Positions 50,707 through 62,500 of a stretch of DNA of 64,000 nt are shown one piece after another. The stretch is from the NCBI GenBank assembly GCA_010093485.1, contig MU001493.1, positions 1,335,599 through 1,399,598 on the forward strand, read 5' to 3'. The translations under genes and the position numbers were made by a program. The DNA comes from Karstenula rhodostoma CBS 690.94. Taxonomy: Eukaryota; Ascomycota; Dothideomycetes; Pleosporales; Didymosphaeriaceae. The notes under the pieces are model-generated. The model was not told where the DNA came from and did not search any database. It saw only the letters and a list, made by a program, of their open reading frames with translations. The stretch's first letter is position 1. Every line of letters starts with the position of its first letter.

Positions 50707-53229
50707 CTACGCATCGCCTGCTTCGCTCGCCACCTCCTGGGCCTGCTCTTCTTCAACCTCCGCATATGCCGGCGGCGCAAGCTCGTCGCCGCCCTCCAGC
50801 CACACGCGCGCTAGCTCCTCCTCAATCTCCTGCTTCCGCTGCTTCCACTCCTCGACCTTTGCGAGCCGCTCACGCAGCTCCGCGAGCTCTTTCTCCACGC
50901 TGGACTTCTCGCTATCTGTGCCGATGCGCTGGAACTCCCACTCGTCGCCCTGCTCACCCTGGCCGAGCGTCAGCGTATACGTGTGGTACCGCTTGAGGGA
51001 GGCGCGGGTGGAGATTGTGATGAGAGCTGTCGTGCATTAGCAATGGCTCCATCGTGGTGAATTGGGGGTGTGGGTGTAAGTCGTACTTATGCCCTTGGCC
51101 TTCGCGCGCTCGTACAGCAGGCCCTCCACATCGGACGACACAGCGCTAGTGCCCTCGTCGATGAACGCGTACCGCGGCTCGTGGTACAGCAGCCGCGCAA
51201 TGCCCATGCGCTGCTTCTCGCCGCCGCTGAAGACGTCTTTCCACACCTTCTTGGTATCCCAGCCGCCTTCGCGGTCGGGGATGTAGCCCAGCTTTGCCTC
51301 CTCGAGGATGTCGCTGAGCTCCATGTCGCGGCGGCCGGCGGCCTTCATGTCGACCTCGGTGTGCGGGTAGATGACCTGGTCTCGCAGGGTGCCGGTGCTG
51401 AGGTACGGTCGTTGCGGCAGGAACATGATGCCGTCTGTGCCGATGGTGCGCGGGCGGCTCACGAGGCCGCGGTAGGTGGGCCACAGACCGGCGACTATGC
51501 GCGCGACGGCGCTCTTGCCGACGCCATTGGGTCCGGCGATGAGGAGGTGCTCGCCTGAGTGGACGATGAAGGAGAGAGATTCGATAAGCTCGTCGCCGCC
51601 CATGGGATGCAGGGCTGGTGCGACTACAGGCACGTGTTCGAGGCGGAGGCCATCGAAGCCTTTGTGGACTGTCCCTTGCACGTCTGAGACGGAATAGAGT
51701 TCAGGGCGCGTGTCGGGGGTAGGGTGATATGCGTCTGAGTGGACGCGGTGCAATGTGCTGATGAGAGTGTACACGCGTGATGTGTAGCCAGCTAGTTCTG
51801 AGAGGTCTTTGATAGAGTACATCATGCGGCCTCCTGCATCCGCAAGCGAAAGCATGAGCCGTTTGTTGGTGATGAAGTCCTTCATGCGGTTCCGTTCTCT
51901 GTTCTGCTTCTCGCCCCCAGATAGCTCTTGTGCGCTGCCTAGCCCGCCCCAAGCGGGAAGGAAGACGGGGAGCGAGGTGATGAGGTAGCCGAAGGCTGAC
52001 CAGGAATACTTAAGCACGAAGTCCTCCAGCATGTTGTAGCGGATCTTCAAGCTGTAAATGCCTTCCATCCAGTGTTTGAGGTCTTTGAATCCTTTGTCGA
52101 GGAAGTGTTTCTCCATCTCGTCGCCGCCATAGAAGGCAACTTCTTCAGCGTTCGCGATCAAGCGTGAGTGCAGCGCTCGGAAGTCTCCTTCTCTGCGTCC
52201 TTCCACGGCTTTGAGCTTGCCGAATGGAGGTGACAGACGTCGCAGAATCGTCGCGGTAAGGAAGTAGTTGCTCAACAGCCCAGTGAAAGCCAATGGACCC
52301 AGCGATTGGATCAGCTGGTAGTTGAACACGCAGATGTCAACGAACGGCTTCCCGAGCGAAGAATACAGTGATGCAGCAGATGCGCAGAACAACGTGAGGT
52401 CTTGCGTGATGAACTGATCTGCGCCCTGGCCTACTCCGCCATCCAAGTTGGACAGTTTGTAGTAATTGAGGTGGTCGTTCAGGTATAGATCGTGGATGTA
52501 TCTGGTGAGTCGCGTTCTGAATGCAATCGAGACCTTGGACTGCAGGAACTTGATCATCGCATTGGTGTATGATGAAAAGGTTCCAACACCGAGCCACTTG
52601 ACGATGCCCCACAGGAAAGCCTTCCCGTTGCCTGCAACCAGGTCTCGGACAATCTCTCCGTCCAGCCGCGCGACCACGAGCGACAAGTAGGTTCTTAACA
52701 TCAAAAAGACACTATGGCTGATGAGCAAGCCAGACTCCTTGCTGTTCCATCGCGGTATCATGATGTTCAGCAGGCTCAGGAACTGGTGCAGGAAAGCGAG
52801 ATTCAGGCCGGGCTTGGTCTGTGGCGGCGGTGCTTGCGGGTTGCTCGCGTCGGCCATGCGCGCGGCGCGCGGCGGCTGGAGGAAGAGGCGACGATGCGCA
52901 TCAAAGGTGGTGGGTTTGGTCGGGTTTATGACCACCTTGGACGTTGAGTCCCGGTACGGCACGTATATCGTTCTGGACCCGTCCTTCCCTCGCAGGCCGG
53001 AATTGCGCCTCAACAACCGCCGCCCGGTCTCTTTCTCTGCGCGGGTTTTCTTGTACCATGTCCGCGCTCCATAGCCCGAGCCGATTATGGTGAGGGCAAA
53101 CGTGATGGCCGAGAGTAGCTTCGTGAGCTTCGAGGCCTCGCCGACGCGGGTGCGGAGAAGGGACGCATAGTGTTTGTAGAGGGCGAGGAGCGGATCATGC
53201 GGCTGTCGCAGCGTAGATTGTGCGGCCAT
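50707..53229 (-). CDS. PXA1: Peroxisomal long-chain fatty acid ABC half-transporter
   Basis: Exons are 53229-51087 and 51026-50707, giving 820 residues; the intron (GTACGA...GACAG) is phase 1. ABCD-family half-transporters import very-long-chain acyl-CoA into peroxisomes. The N-terminal region has a targeting/transmembrane segment (LLSAITFALTIIGSGYG) and the membrane domain includes the EAA-like block LNYYKLSNLDGGVGQGADQ. YGGDEMEKHFLD and SLADAGGRMMYSIKDL are family signatures. The nucleotide-binding domain has Walker A GPNGVGKS (Lys572), Q-loop LPQRPYLS, signature FSGGEKQR (about 670) and Walker B YAFIDEGTS. After the H-loop region (LITISTRASLKRYH, where Arg or Thr replaces part of the usual SHR), a charged coiled coil (about 745-800) ends the protein. 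A second LSGGEKQ occurs at about residue 434, outside the ATPase. Whether it is PXA1 or PXA2 type rests on the long C-terminal tail, which fits PXA1. Confidence 0.9.
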
Positions 53230-53901
53230 CGTAGGCCATGGAGATCCTCTGGCAGAGGACTGTCATGTCTCGGGCATGGAGAGCAGCGTTGGTGTTGTTA
53301 GCTGCTTGTCATGTGCGACCGGACCTCTGGGAGAGATGATGCTTGTGAGGCCCGCTGAGCCGAGGCATGTGAAAGCCCCACGTGATGACGCTAGTAGGTC
53401 CACTTCGAATCTGGGGAAGTGTCCTCGCTCTCCACAACGCCCGGTGCAGTCTAGCTCGAGCCTCCTATTTGCATCACAACATCTTCTATGCCCGGCGGGG
53501 CGGGGCGGGGCCAAGCCCGCTGCTGATGTCACCTGGGCAGCGTGCAATACCTATTTGCTCCGCCCTGCTGCTGAAACGAAACGCCAAATCAGACAACGAC
53601 TTGTCGTCTTCATCTCCAGGCTATTTGCTCCAGCTTTCCTTTATTCACTATCAATCCATGGATTGATTGTATCGACGGTTAAAACACCAAGTCCATCCAA
53701 TAACCATATCAAGCCTTAGCCGCTTTTTTGGTCCCCCTTTGTTCGTGCATTGGCAAAGCACAACGCGCCTTTTTGTCCCCCTTGCTTTATTGATTTACCC
53801 ACCCTCATAGTGATCGTATACAATATATAACCATATCTTGCGCCCGCTCCACTTGTCGGAGTAAGCTTACCTTTGTATTCAACCTGGGCCCATAAACAAC
53901 A
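53230..53901. other. Divergent intergenic region with a GC-box-like run
   Basis: 672 bases. A G-rich run of three GGGGC units lies at 53497-53511. TATATAA at 53824-53830 would serve the small gene at 53902. Confidence 0.55.
53824..53830 (+). promoter_or_regulatory. TATA box of the small frameshifted gene
   Basis: TATATAA 72 bases upstream of the ATG at 53902. Confidence 0.5.
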
Positions 53902-54352
53902 ATGCCACCAATTCCCTTCAAAACTCCACCGGGAACGGCAGAATGGGACCACACCATCACGCATGACGACTACACCAAGACGCTGAACGGGCACACTCCG
54001 CGCGACATGGACGACAAGGTTTGGATTAAAGCCAAGGTACCCGAAGCGCAGAGCAACGCTATGTTCCATATCTACTATGGTTGGAAACCTCGTGAGGTCA
54101 TCCGGCTCGAAATTGTCGCGGGCGACCCCAATAATACCGAGGCCAAGGAGTGGGCTACTATTGTTAAGATATGGTGGAAAAAAAGAGTTTTCGGGAGAGG
54201 AACCCATGACTGAAGAGGAGGCTAAGAAGAGCGCTATTAATACATGCAACAATATGTTGGGTTGCAAGATAGAGCACGAAGACGAGGATAAGGGCGAGAC
54301 CGAGGAGAATAAAGATAAAGGACAAGAAGGAAAAGGACAAGGGTTAGAATAA
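53902..54352 (+). pseudogene. Small hypothetical gene interrupted at an A7 run
   Basis: From the ATG at 53902 (MPPIPFKTPPGTAEWDHTIT) the frame stays open for about 92 codons with a plausible folded composition (HIYYGWKPREVIRLEIV, EWATIVKIWWKK). At a run of seven A (54178-54184) that frame runs into 11 residues and a stop at 54213. The +1 frame continues from the same point for 56 codons as an acidic/Lys-rich tail containing TEEEAKKSAINTCNN and ending at 54352. The join would be natural with one A fewer, which points to a one-base insertion, a sequencing error, or programmed slippage. Family unknown. A TATA box upstream suggests it was or is expressed. If the short form is real, the protein is 103 residues. 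Confidence 0.5.
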
Positions 54353-54929
54353 GGACCAGGGAAATAATTGATCAGTGTGCACGTTACGTTGAGTTCTTTG
54401 CAGGTGCGCGAGCGTGGTTTCCGCGAGAGAGGGGGCGTGGAGAGCCCGTCTGAGGAAGCGTGCGAGCCCATGTAGATGAGGTGCGAGGTGCCCCCGATGT
54501 CACACTTCCGCGGAGTCGGGAGCCTTGGGCTGCCGAAGACTAGTTTGCAGCCAGACTAGTTTGGGGGCACCTCCCGCGGAGGACCTACTAAAGAACTCCG
54601 AGCAGTTGGCTTACATGGTATGTTTTCGTTCTTCTTCCACCTTGGCGTCTGATTTCAGATTCAAGTCAGCAATTTTATGCCAACAGGGAATCGTGCTTTG
54701 ATGAAGCCCTACGAGTGGCGATTAAATCCCGCTACCTCACCGTCGGTCTGAATTGAGCAAAGTGCTACACACACCTAGTCAGTCCAGGTAAACTAACACA
54801 TTAGCTCTTGACTGGAACCGTGCCTCGTTCCGTTGCGTTTCCGTCATGCTGTCAATCTACTACATTTTATGGAGCTCGATTGGATTCCTGTACGCCCATA
54901 CTTGGCGCCTATCATCTCAAGTCATCAAG
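54353..54929. other. Intergenic with an 11-bp inverted repeat
   Basis: 577 bases holding the inverted repeat at 54485-54573 and a 10-base direct repeat (gactagtttg) near 54538 and 54554. No gene recognised. Confidence 0.55.
54485..54573. repeat. Perfect 11-bp inverted repeat enclosing 67 bp
   Basis: gaggtgccccc at 54485-54495 and its reverse complement gggggcacctc at 54563-54573. No target-site duplication was evident outside the arms. Confidence 0.7.
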
Positions 54930-55328
54930 ATGACCTTCTCTGCAATCTTCTTCCTTACGCGCAAGCCTTCCCTCACCCTTGAAGAGTTTAAAAGCGTTTA
55001 CGAGAACAAGCACCTTCCCTTGCTCCAGTCACTCTTTGGACCTGCAGCTCCGCTTCGCTATCGTCGTTACTATGTCTCTCAAACGATCAGCGATATACCC
55101 GTTACTCCTGCCTCTCCTCCTCCATCGTCTCAATCGACCATCGACGAAACCTCCGAAGACCCCGACTATGATTGCATAGCCGAATTATGGTGGGCAGACG
55201 AGAAGACATTCCACGATTTCAACCGGATGTACAAGCTACCGGGAAACCTGGCCAGGATAGCATGGAGTGAAGACGAGTTTCTGGTGCGAGGAAAGCTTCG
55301 GGCTATCGTCATTGGGAATTTGAGATAG
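54930..55328 (+). CDS. EthD-like dimeric alpha-beta barrel protein
   Basis: 132 residues from the ATG at 54930 (MTFSAIFFLTRKPSLTLEEF). An in-frame ATG at 54846 would add 28 hydrophobic residues; family members start at the later methionine, so that one is preferred. Visible blocks are FLTRKPSLTLEEFKSVYENK, HLPLLQSLF, RYRRYYV, CIAELWWADEKTFHDF and EDEFLVRGKLRAIVIG, matching small fungal proteins of the EthD/Dabb-like superfamily. Relatives include ethyl-tert-butyl ether degradation protein D and polyketide-tailoring decarboxylases or cyclases. The Ser/Pro-rich loop (about 70-85) is variable. The function of this member is unknown; no biosynthetic cluster surrounds it. Confidence 0.75.
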   Translation: MTFSAIFFLTRKPSLTLEEFKSVYENKHLPLLQSLFGPAAPLRYRRYYVSQTISDIPVTPASPPPSSQSTIDETSEDPDYDCIAELWWADEKTFHDFNRMYKLPGNLARIAWSEDEFLVRGKLRAIVIGNLR

Positions 55329-55742
55329 ATCTCAGCCCATCAGCGTCGGCGATCGCGCAAGAGGCAAGAGCTTGCATTGAATGCACATGTATGATATAGA
55401 AGAGATATATGAAGATCAAGAACGAGCTGGCCGTAGAGATCCTTTGGCGCGTGGTACCCTTTCCATTGTGCGGCATATTTGGCAATGAAGTTGTCTTGTC
55501 AAAACGTCCTGAGATATAGGATATACTGCATCGCGCCATTGTATCCATAGGCGTTATAATGCAAATGGAGCGAGGTTTTTATAAGGGATACTGTGTCAAG
55601 ATCCTTGTCATTGTGCCAGGAATCTCTGCCAAGTCACTGGAGCAGCAAACATGTCCCCACTTTCAACATTTCCTTACAAAATGTTGCAATGCAGCAATCG
55701 CGCACCATACTGCCTGGATCTATGATCATGGATTAACACCGG
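55329..55742. other. Intergenic
   Basis: About 410 AT-rich bases; nothing recognised apart from open frames without motifs. Confidence 0.5.
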
Positions 55743-56030
55743 ATGGACCAGTGCACGACTTCGGAGGCCCATTCTTTATTACGACTTTGTACAGATTATT
55801 TCGGCTGTCAAGACACACCACAAAGAAAGCTCCAGTGTGCGCGCGCATTGTTTCATCAGAGCTTGATATTCGAGAAAGAAGGGAAAGAAAGATTGAGGAA
55901 GAGGAGTTTCAACAGTGCGCAACAGGCGCTGGAGGACGTGATTGAAGAGCTGGGACTGGATGAGCTGGACGCAAAGCGCGAAATGTGCGAGGAAGACTTT
56001 GAAGACGTACTTGAGGTGGGATATGCGTGA
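55743..56030 (+). pseudogene. Possible relic of the C-terminus of a TPR-containing gene
   Basis: A 95-codon frame with a TAA two codons before its ATG. The part CARALFHQSLIFEKEG and the tail REMCEEDFEDVLEVGYA resemble the last repeat and acidic end of fungal TPR proteins found behind HET-like, NLR or Clr5 modules. Only one repeat is visible and no N-terminal part was found upstream, so it is more likely a fragment than a gene. The similarity is weak and judged by eye. Confidence 0.3.
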
Positions 56031-56515
56031 CCAGGGCACCCGATAGTAGTACAGTCTCTTACTTTTTTTCTTTTTCTTTTCACAGATGATTCCATACAAA
56101 TAGCACACTGCGTACAACACTCAATGCTACAATGCCTTCAACAAGACAAGCCTCTCTTAAGCACCATACCCTAGACCCATGCCCGCGAACCGAATTACTC
56201 CGATGAAATTGTATCTCAACCTCCAGCTCTAACATCCTCGCCTCCATCGAATGAATGTGCTCTTCTATCGCGCGAACGGAAGGAGTGTACTAGACTCAGG
56301 GAACATCCGTAACGTCTTTATCATATTGTCCGTCTTATCGAAATGTAGATAAGATGATGCAGAGTACATCCTGCTTCGTTTATTCGCGTGCTACATTCGC
56401 GTAATTGGGCGAAGCATCATGCGAGTCCGTCCATCATTGTCCATTGTAGGTAGCCCAAGCACGTGACGTGGCGATCCCAGACATTCCCCATCACGCTGGT
56501 GTCACAAAGACCCAT
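56031..56515. other. Intergenic downstream of the helicase-AAA gene
   Basis: About 485 bases; nothing gene-like. A T-rich run lies near 56064-56080. Confidence 0.5.
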
Positions 56516-59500
56516 CTACGTACAGTAAGCATCCACTTGACTGTCGCTAAGCCAATGGCTCCCTCCAGCACATCGGTACCCGCCGCTCTGGCGAATCCAC
56601 ATGAACCCTGCAGGGCAACGCCCCAGCTTCCGAACCTTTTTCTGTCTCTCGCTCTCGATCTTTCTCTGCTTTTCAGCCTCCGCAAGCTCTTCCAGCTTCT
56701 TCCTCCGGTCTAACTCAGCCTGCACCCTCTTTTGCTCGAGCTTGCGACGCTCTTCCTCGATCATAGTCTCAAGCTCAACGCGTCTGAGCTCTTCGAGCTT
56801 GATCTCGTCTTGGCGCTTTTCCTCTTGCATACGGAGGTACTCACGTTCGCGGGCTACGGCAGCGTGCTTGTCGCGCTCGAGTTGTTCCCAGACCTCGTCG
56901 GTGACACCCGGGTCGCGTTGAACGTTGAGGAGGCCTAATATCGCTGCCAGATCATTGGGCTCTTCTTCATCGGATGATGTATTTGTATCTTGATTTGGGG
57001 GTGACTTGGCCTTGCTGTTCGCCTTCGATTCCGGTGGGGGTGGAGCCTTAGTCGTAGGTGTACTGCCAGAAACGCCGGTGGAAGAGCCTGTTGCAGGAGG
57101 GGTTGGTGCATTCGGTTGCTGAGACTGTGGAGGCGCAGTCTTTTTGTGATGCGGAAACCTACTCGTACCAGCTGCATTATTCCGCTGCGATCGTTCATCA
57201 ACCATAGACTGCATGGCCTGGAGAACAATATCCTCGGTGAGTGTCAACCGGGTGATGGGCGGAATAGCATTCGATATGAGCGCAGCGAACATCGTTTTGG
57301 CAAGTGACTTGACATCCCTCCCATTGCCCCAAGAGGTAGATTTGGACAATGTTGCAAAAAGGTCGATGAGCTTCTGTTTGAAGAGCGGTGTTGCAGTTTC
57401 GAGCGCACTCAGATCCAACGGAGCCCCAACAGCTCGCTTCTGTAAGTCCTTCGTCAAGAGCACAACACACGTCGCAGGATCAAGATGAGTGAAGTATATC
57501 GTCTCCGAGAAGCGACTAGTGAGACCCGGGTTAGAAGACATCAGACGGTCGATATCATGATCGTAGCCAGCCAGGATTGTGATCAGCTTTCCGGCGAATT
57601 TCGGCTTGGTCAAGCAATCGACCAGCTCATCCATGGCTTCAACTGCGAATTGCCCTTCCGCGAGACGGTAAGCTTCGTCAATGAACAGGACTTTCCCGAG
57701 CGCTTTCTCAAGCTGTTTCTGAACCTTTGGCCCAGTGTGTCCGACGTATGAGCCTATTAAGTCTGTAGCGGAGCATTCCTCAACTTTGGCCTGAGCGAGA
57801 AATCCCATGTCGTAGAAAACTTTGCCCATCTTCTGGGCCGTGGTAGTTTTTCCGGTTCCTTTGAGAGTTAGCAATTGCATTGGTAGAGAGAAGCCCTGTG
57901 AGCGCAACGTACCTGGTGGACCCTTGAACAAGAAATTGAAAGGAATCTCATTGCGAGGATCCATGCCCAGTGACTGTAGATTTGCCGCCGTATTCTGATA
58001 GCCCTGAAAACGCTTGATTAAAGGTTCGCACCCAACTGTGTCCTGGAATAGTTTCGGCAAGTTGGTAGCGGCGCGCTGTGACCGGTCAAAGTCCGGATCA
58101 AAATCGATGGCCCCAAAAGTGTCCAGCTCCTTGGCTTTTCCGGCTGCCAAGTGCTTCTGATGCAACGCTTTGGCACGGTCCAGCACGATATCGACTTCAC
58201 CCGCGTTGCCGAAGTTCGGTTTGTTGCGGGCCCGTTGCAAGGTCTCCAATGCGACTTTCTTCGCTTGATCTGTTGCGTTGTAACCGATGTCCTTGAGTTT
58301 AAGGTCGAGAATCTTGCGAAGGTCATTGTCGTCAAAGTCTTCGAAAACAAATGACGAATCGAGCGGAAAGCGGCGGGCTAAGCCTGGGTTGACTGCACTC
58401 GCGGGTATGAAGTTAGTCAAGTCACCAAAGTGGGGATGGATACGAAGTGTCTGTGTTTTAGACAAAGAGACTCTATACCGGGAAGTATCTTACCATCGCG
58501 GAACATTTCCTCCATCTGGTCCTTGTAGCCGAGAAGCAGTACACACCTGTCTTCACCAGGTACACTTTGTACGTCCGCAACTATTGTGTCGATCACGGCT
58601 GCCTTGAATATGTCGGCATGGTTCCTCCCTCCACCCGTTCGAAGCATGTAGGCTTCATCGATGATCAAGACCTTGCCCATACTTGACGCTAGAATGCCTT
58701 TGGTCTTGTTTTCTGAAGCCCCAAGCACATCTCCAATAAAATCCGCTGGACTCTTGACGATGACTACTCGAAATCAGATATACTGCCAATCATCTCAGGA
58801 TACTCGTTGCTCACCTTCGCCGTCAGACAGCATTCCGATGTCAGCTAATATTCGTCCATACAACTTGGCTACGGACGTTTTCCCCGTGCCTGGTGAGCCA
58901 ATGAAGCAGCGATTCAAAGAATACTGCAATATCGGTTTCTCCGCCAGCTCCCGATGGTAGTTGTGTTGAAGACTGTCGAGAAGAACGCGAACACTTTCTT
59001 TCACCGACTGAAGACCGATCATGCCCTGCAGTTTCATCCAAGCTGCATTGCCCTGCAACACGAGAGCTGGTTCGGGCCCGATAAGATCTTCTTTGGTAAG
59101 AAGGTAATCGTCGGATGGAATGCGGGCCCTCCGTTGTTTCTGGAGACGCTTCGCTTGATGTTCGGTAATGCGATCGATTTGGTTCTGCATTGCGCGAGCA
59201 TTTCCGAACCCCTCTTTTCCTCTTCCTCTTCCTATGCGACGGGCAACTATTCGAGCATAAAGACCTCCTATACCAGTCTCGACTTTCATCGTGTTTCTGT
59301 ACTTCTTGTTGACATAGTAAGCGAAAATATGATGGAGCTCTTCATCGGTGTAATCTTCAAACTTCATCTCGAGAGGGATGCGACTTGGTATACCCGGGTT
59401 GTGTGCAAAGAAAGCTTCCATCTGCTTGCGGTAGCCAGCCAGAACGAAGACGACCTTGCCCGTAAGGTTTTCTATTTCCGCCAGTAGGAAATCTAAAACC

Positions 59501-62500
59501 GCCTTGCCCCCAGGACTGTTACCAGACACGAGCTGATAGGCTTCGTCAATGAAGAAAACACCGCCACCAGCAGCCAGGACTGAGTCGATATGCGATTGGC
59601 ATTTAGAAACACCATCGTTAGCAAGCTTAGATCCCGAGGTCTCCAAGAAATAGTCTCCAGGAAGGGCGCCGACGCTCATCAGGAATTTGGCATAATGCCG
59701 TGCCACCGTGGTTTTGCCTGCTATTTTTAGTGTTGCAACAACCAAGCTGAGCTCGCTCTCCCACCTGTGCCCGGGTTGCCCAACAGAGCTGCTCCAAATC
59801 TTTCGCCTTTGAGCGACACATTTTGTCTCACTTGGGTGTCCACCTTGGCCTTGATCGCCAGAAATCTCTGTTTGACCGATTCTAGGCCTGGTTTTCATGT
59901 TAGAACCTGCTCTCGCGACTGAAGTGAACTATGTCTTACCTATCATGGTTATCAGTTCGTCCAGAGACTTGTTTTGGGCACCTTCAACCTTTTTCTGCCA
60001 GTCCCAGTCGTCCTTAGCCTCGCTTCTGTGCAAGACCGGCAAAATGTGCTCATCAACTGGACCTTGACACACTGATGATCCAGCCGAGCTTGCACCGGAG
60101 TCGTCGGTATTGACAGACGTGTTTTTATCATCTTGATTTTTCGCCAAGTGTGAGGAAGGCAACGGAGCTGAAGCTTGATGATTAGGTTTGGAATTTGACA
60201 TTTTCTGAACTGTAGGTGTATCCCGGGAGTCCGGCACCGTTGGAGCCGAAGCATTCGACGTCGATGTGGTGGTTGTCTTCTCAGGGTTGCGTACTTGATT
60301 TCTGAGATTCTCGAGATCTCGCTGCTTCTGAGCTAGGACGCTTTGACGATCCTTATCCTCGGATGCATCCCTCAATAAGCGCTTCTCGTGGGCCATCTCG
60401 TCATCAAGTTCGGCCAGTTTTGCGGCGTATTCTCGTTGTCTTACCAGTCGCTCTTGCTCGAGTTTGTAGTCGCGCTGACGCTTCCTCTCGGCTGCTTCCA
60501 TCTCTGCCTTACATTTCGGACATGTTTTCGTGTCCTTCTCGTGGCATTTAAGAGAAAACGTATGTTTAAGAGGACACATCTGATCGATGATAGCCTGACA
60601 TTTCATCTTCGAATGATCTTGTAGTTGATGACAACGCTGTGGACACTTGTGAGTCTTACACGTAAGGTATTTTCCGCTGTCAATGTCAGTATCTTTCTCT
60701 ATGAGTCTCGGGTTTCCCTACCATGGCTCTGAGCAGCCACCATCTGGACAAAATTCGTCGAAAGCGTCTGGTGTAGCAAGGGTTGCGGACCTGTCCGGGT
60801 GCTGCTGACATTTGACCGGGAAGCCATTGTAAACGTGACCTTCCTTGTTCAGTTGCTCCATCAGAGGAACCCAGACATCTTTGCCTTTGCGACTGTCCAT
60901 GAAAGTGTTTGCGTTTCCTATCATGATCAAAGCGTCACGCGCACGCGACAACAGTACATTCACACGTTGAGGGGAAGCCATGAAGCCGATATCGCCTGCA
61001 GAGTTACTCCGGGTCAAGGTCACGATAACAACGTCGCTCTCCTCCCCTTGATAGTTGTCTGTTATAAGTCAGCCTCTGTTCTGGCCCTGACTCCAAGATG
61101 ATCGAGAGCGTCAGTCCAGTACATGCTTTCTTGGCTCCCACATGGTAGTCCGCGTGTAGTATCGGAGAAACTCGAGAGCGGAGAGATAGGGGGTCTTTTA
61201 CCTATTGTTGATACCTTGATCCTCCCCTTGGTGATATTTGCACTTGCTGCAGGTAACAGCCCGGCTCGGATGAGCTCGAAGGAATCCAGATCATTCAGCC
61301 AAGGGTCATTATCCTGACTCAGTACCTTCACAAGGCGGTGTAGCTGACCAAGGTACGGTGTCAGGATAACGATGTGTTCGGTATTGTACCCTTGCTGGCC
61401 GAGGTACCGGACACATTTGAGGACCATGTCGACTTCGAACTCGTTCTCTTTGCTGGACTTCTGGTCTTCATCGCGGCGGTCTGCGATAAGATCGGCATTG
61501 AGCTCAGGTTTGTCGTGGGAAACAAATATGACATTATCCTGGAAGCCCCGAAGGATAGGGCGCGTCTTAGTCCCGGGTGCGTCTTCCAACTCCGGATATG
61601 TGAGCGATCGGACAAGACTCGAGATTTCTGGGCGCATCCGGTGTTGCAGATTCAGTGTGGTGTGAGGCATCCCTGCAAGCACAAGCCTCTCAAACATCGA
61701 CACGTTCAGATCATAACCATCTCCCTTTTCCACCGTCAACGAGTAATTGCTGACTTTGGGTCGAAGCTGTTTGTGATCTCCAATCAGTACCAACTGTTTC
61801 GTGTTGGATGTCATAGCAGTCAAAATATGACTCTCAAGAATCTCGCCAGCTTCCTCCACAAGGATGATTCCTGGTGAAGCTTCTCGAATTGCTTCGGTAT
61901 ACTTCGCTGCTGCAGTAGTCGTACAACCTATGATTCGCTTTTGCTTCAAGACGAACGCTTTTTCCTCCTGGTTGATCCGGTCGACCTGCTGCCTGCAGCG
62001 ATTGTACTTCTGTACTAGGCTCGTGATATGCGAAGCCCGTTCTCGAACGAGACCTTGATTCCACTTTAGACGAAGAGCAGCGCGTGCATTACTGTCAAGC
62101 CTCCACACGTTGGGGAACTGCTGCTCTATAACATCACCAACGGCTCCAGCACTCCTTCCCTGCGACCACTCATGTATCAAGTAGGTATCATCGATGGCTT
62201 TACCATCGCGACCGGCGATGGTCATATCATCATCGGTATCGGGTACCAGGAAAGCATCAAAGAATTCTGGATCCTCGAACTCCAAATATTCCAGGATGGC
62301 TCGATCGTTGATGTTGCCCTGAATAAAGCCGGACACTGCTTTGGCTAATACATCATGGTAACCTTCGGCTTCTGCCCGGTGATTGTCCCTGATCTGCCAG
62401 GTATCACGGCCAATCTTGTACGTGGAGGACTGTGCAGAAATATTCAAGTCCTTCGTTTCATCACTACCCCTGTATCCGAGACGAACTATGGAGTGCTTCG

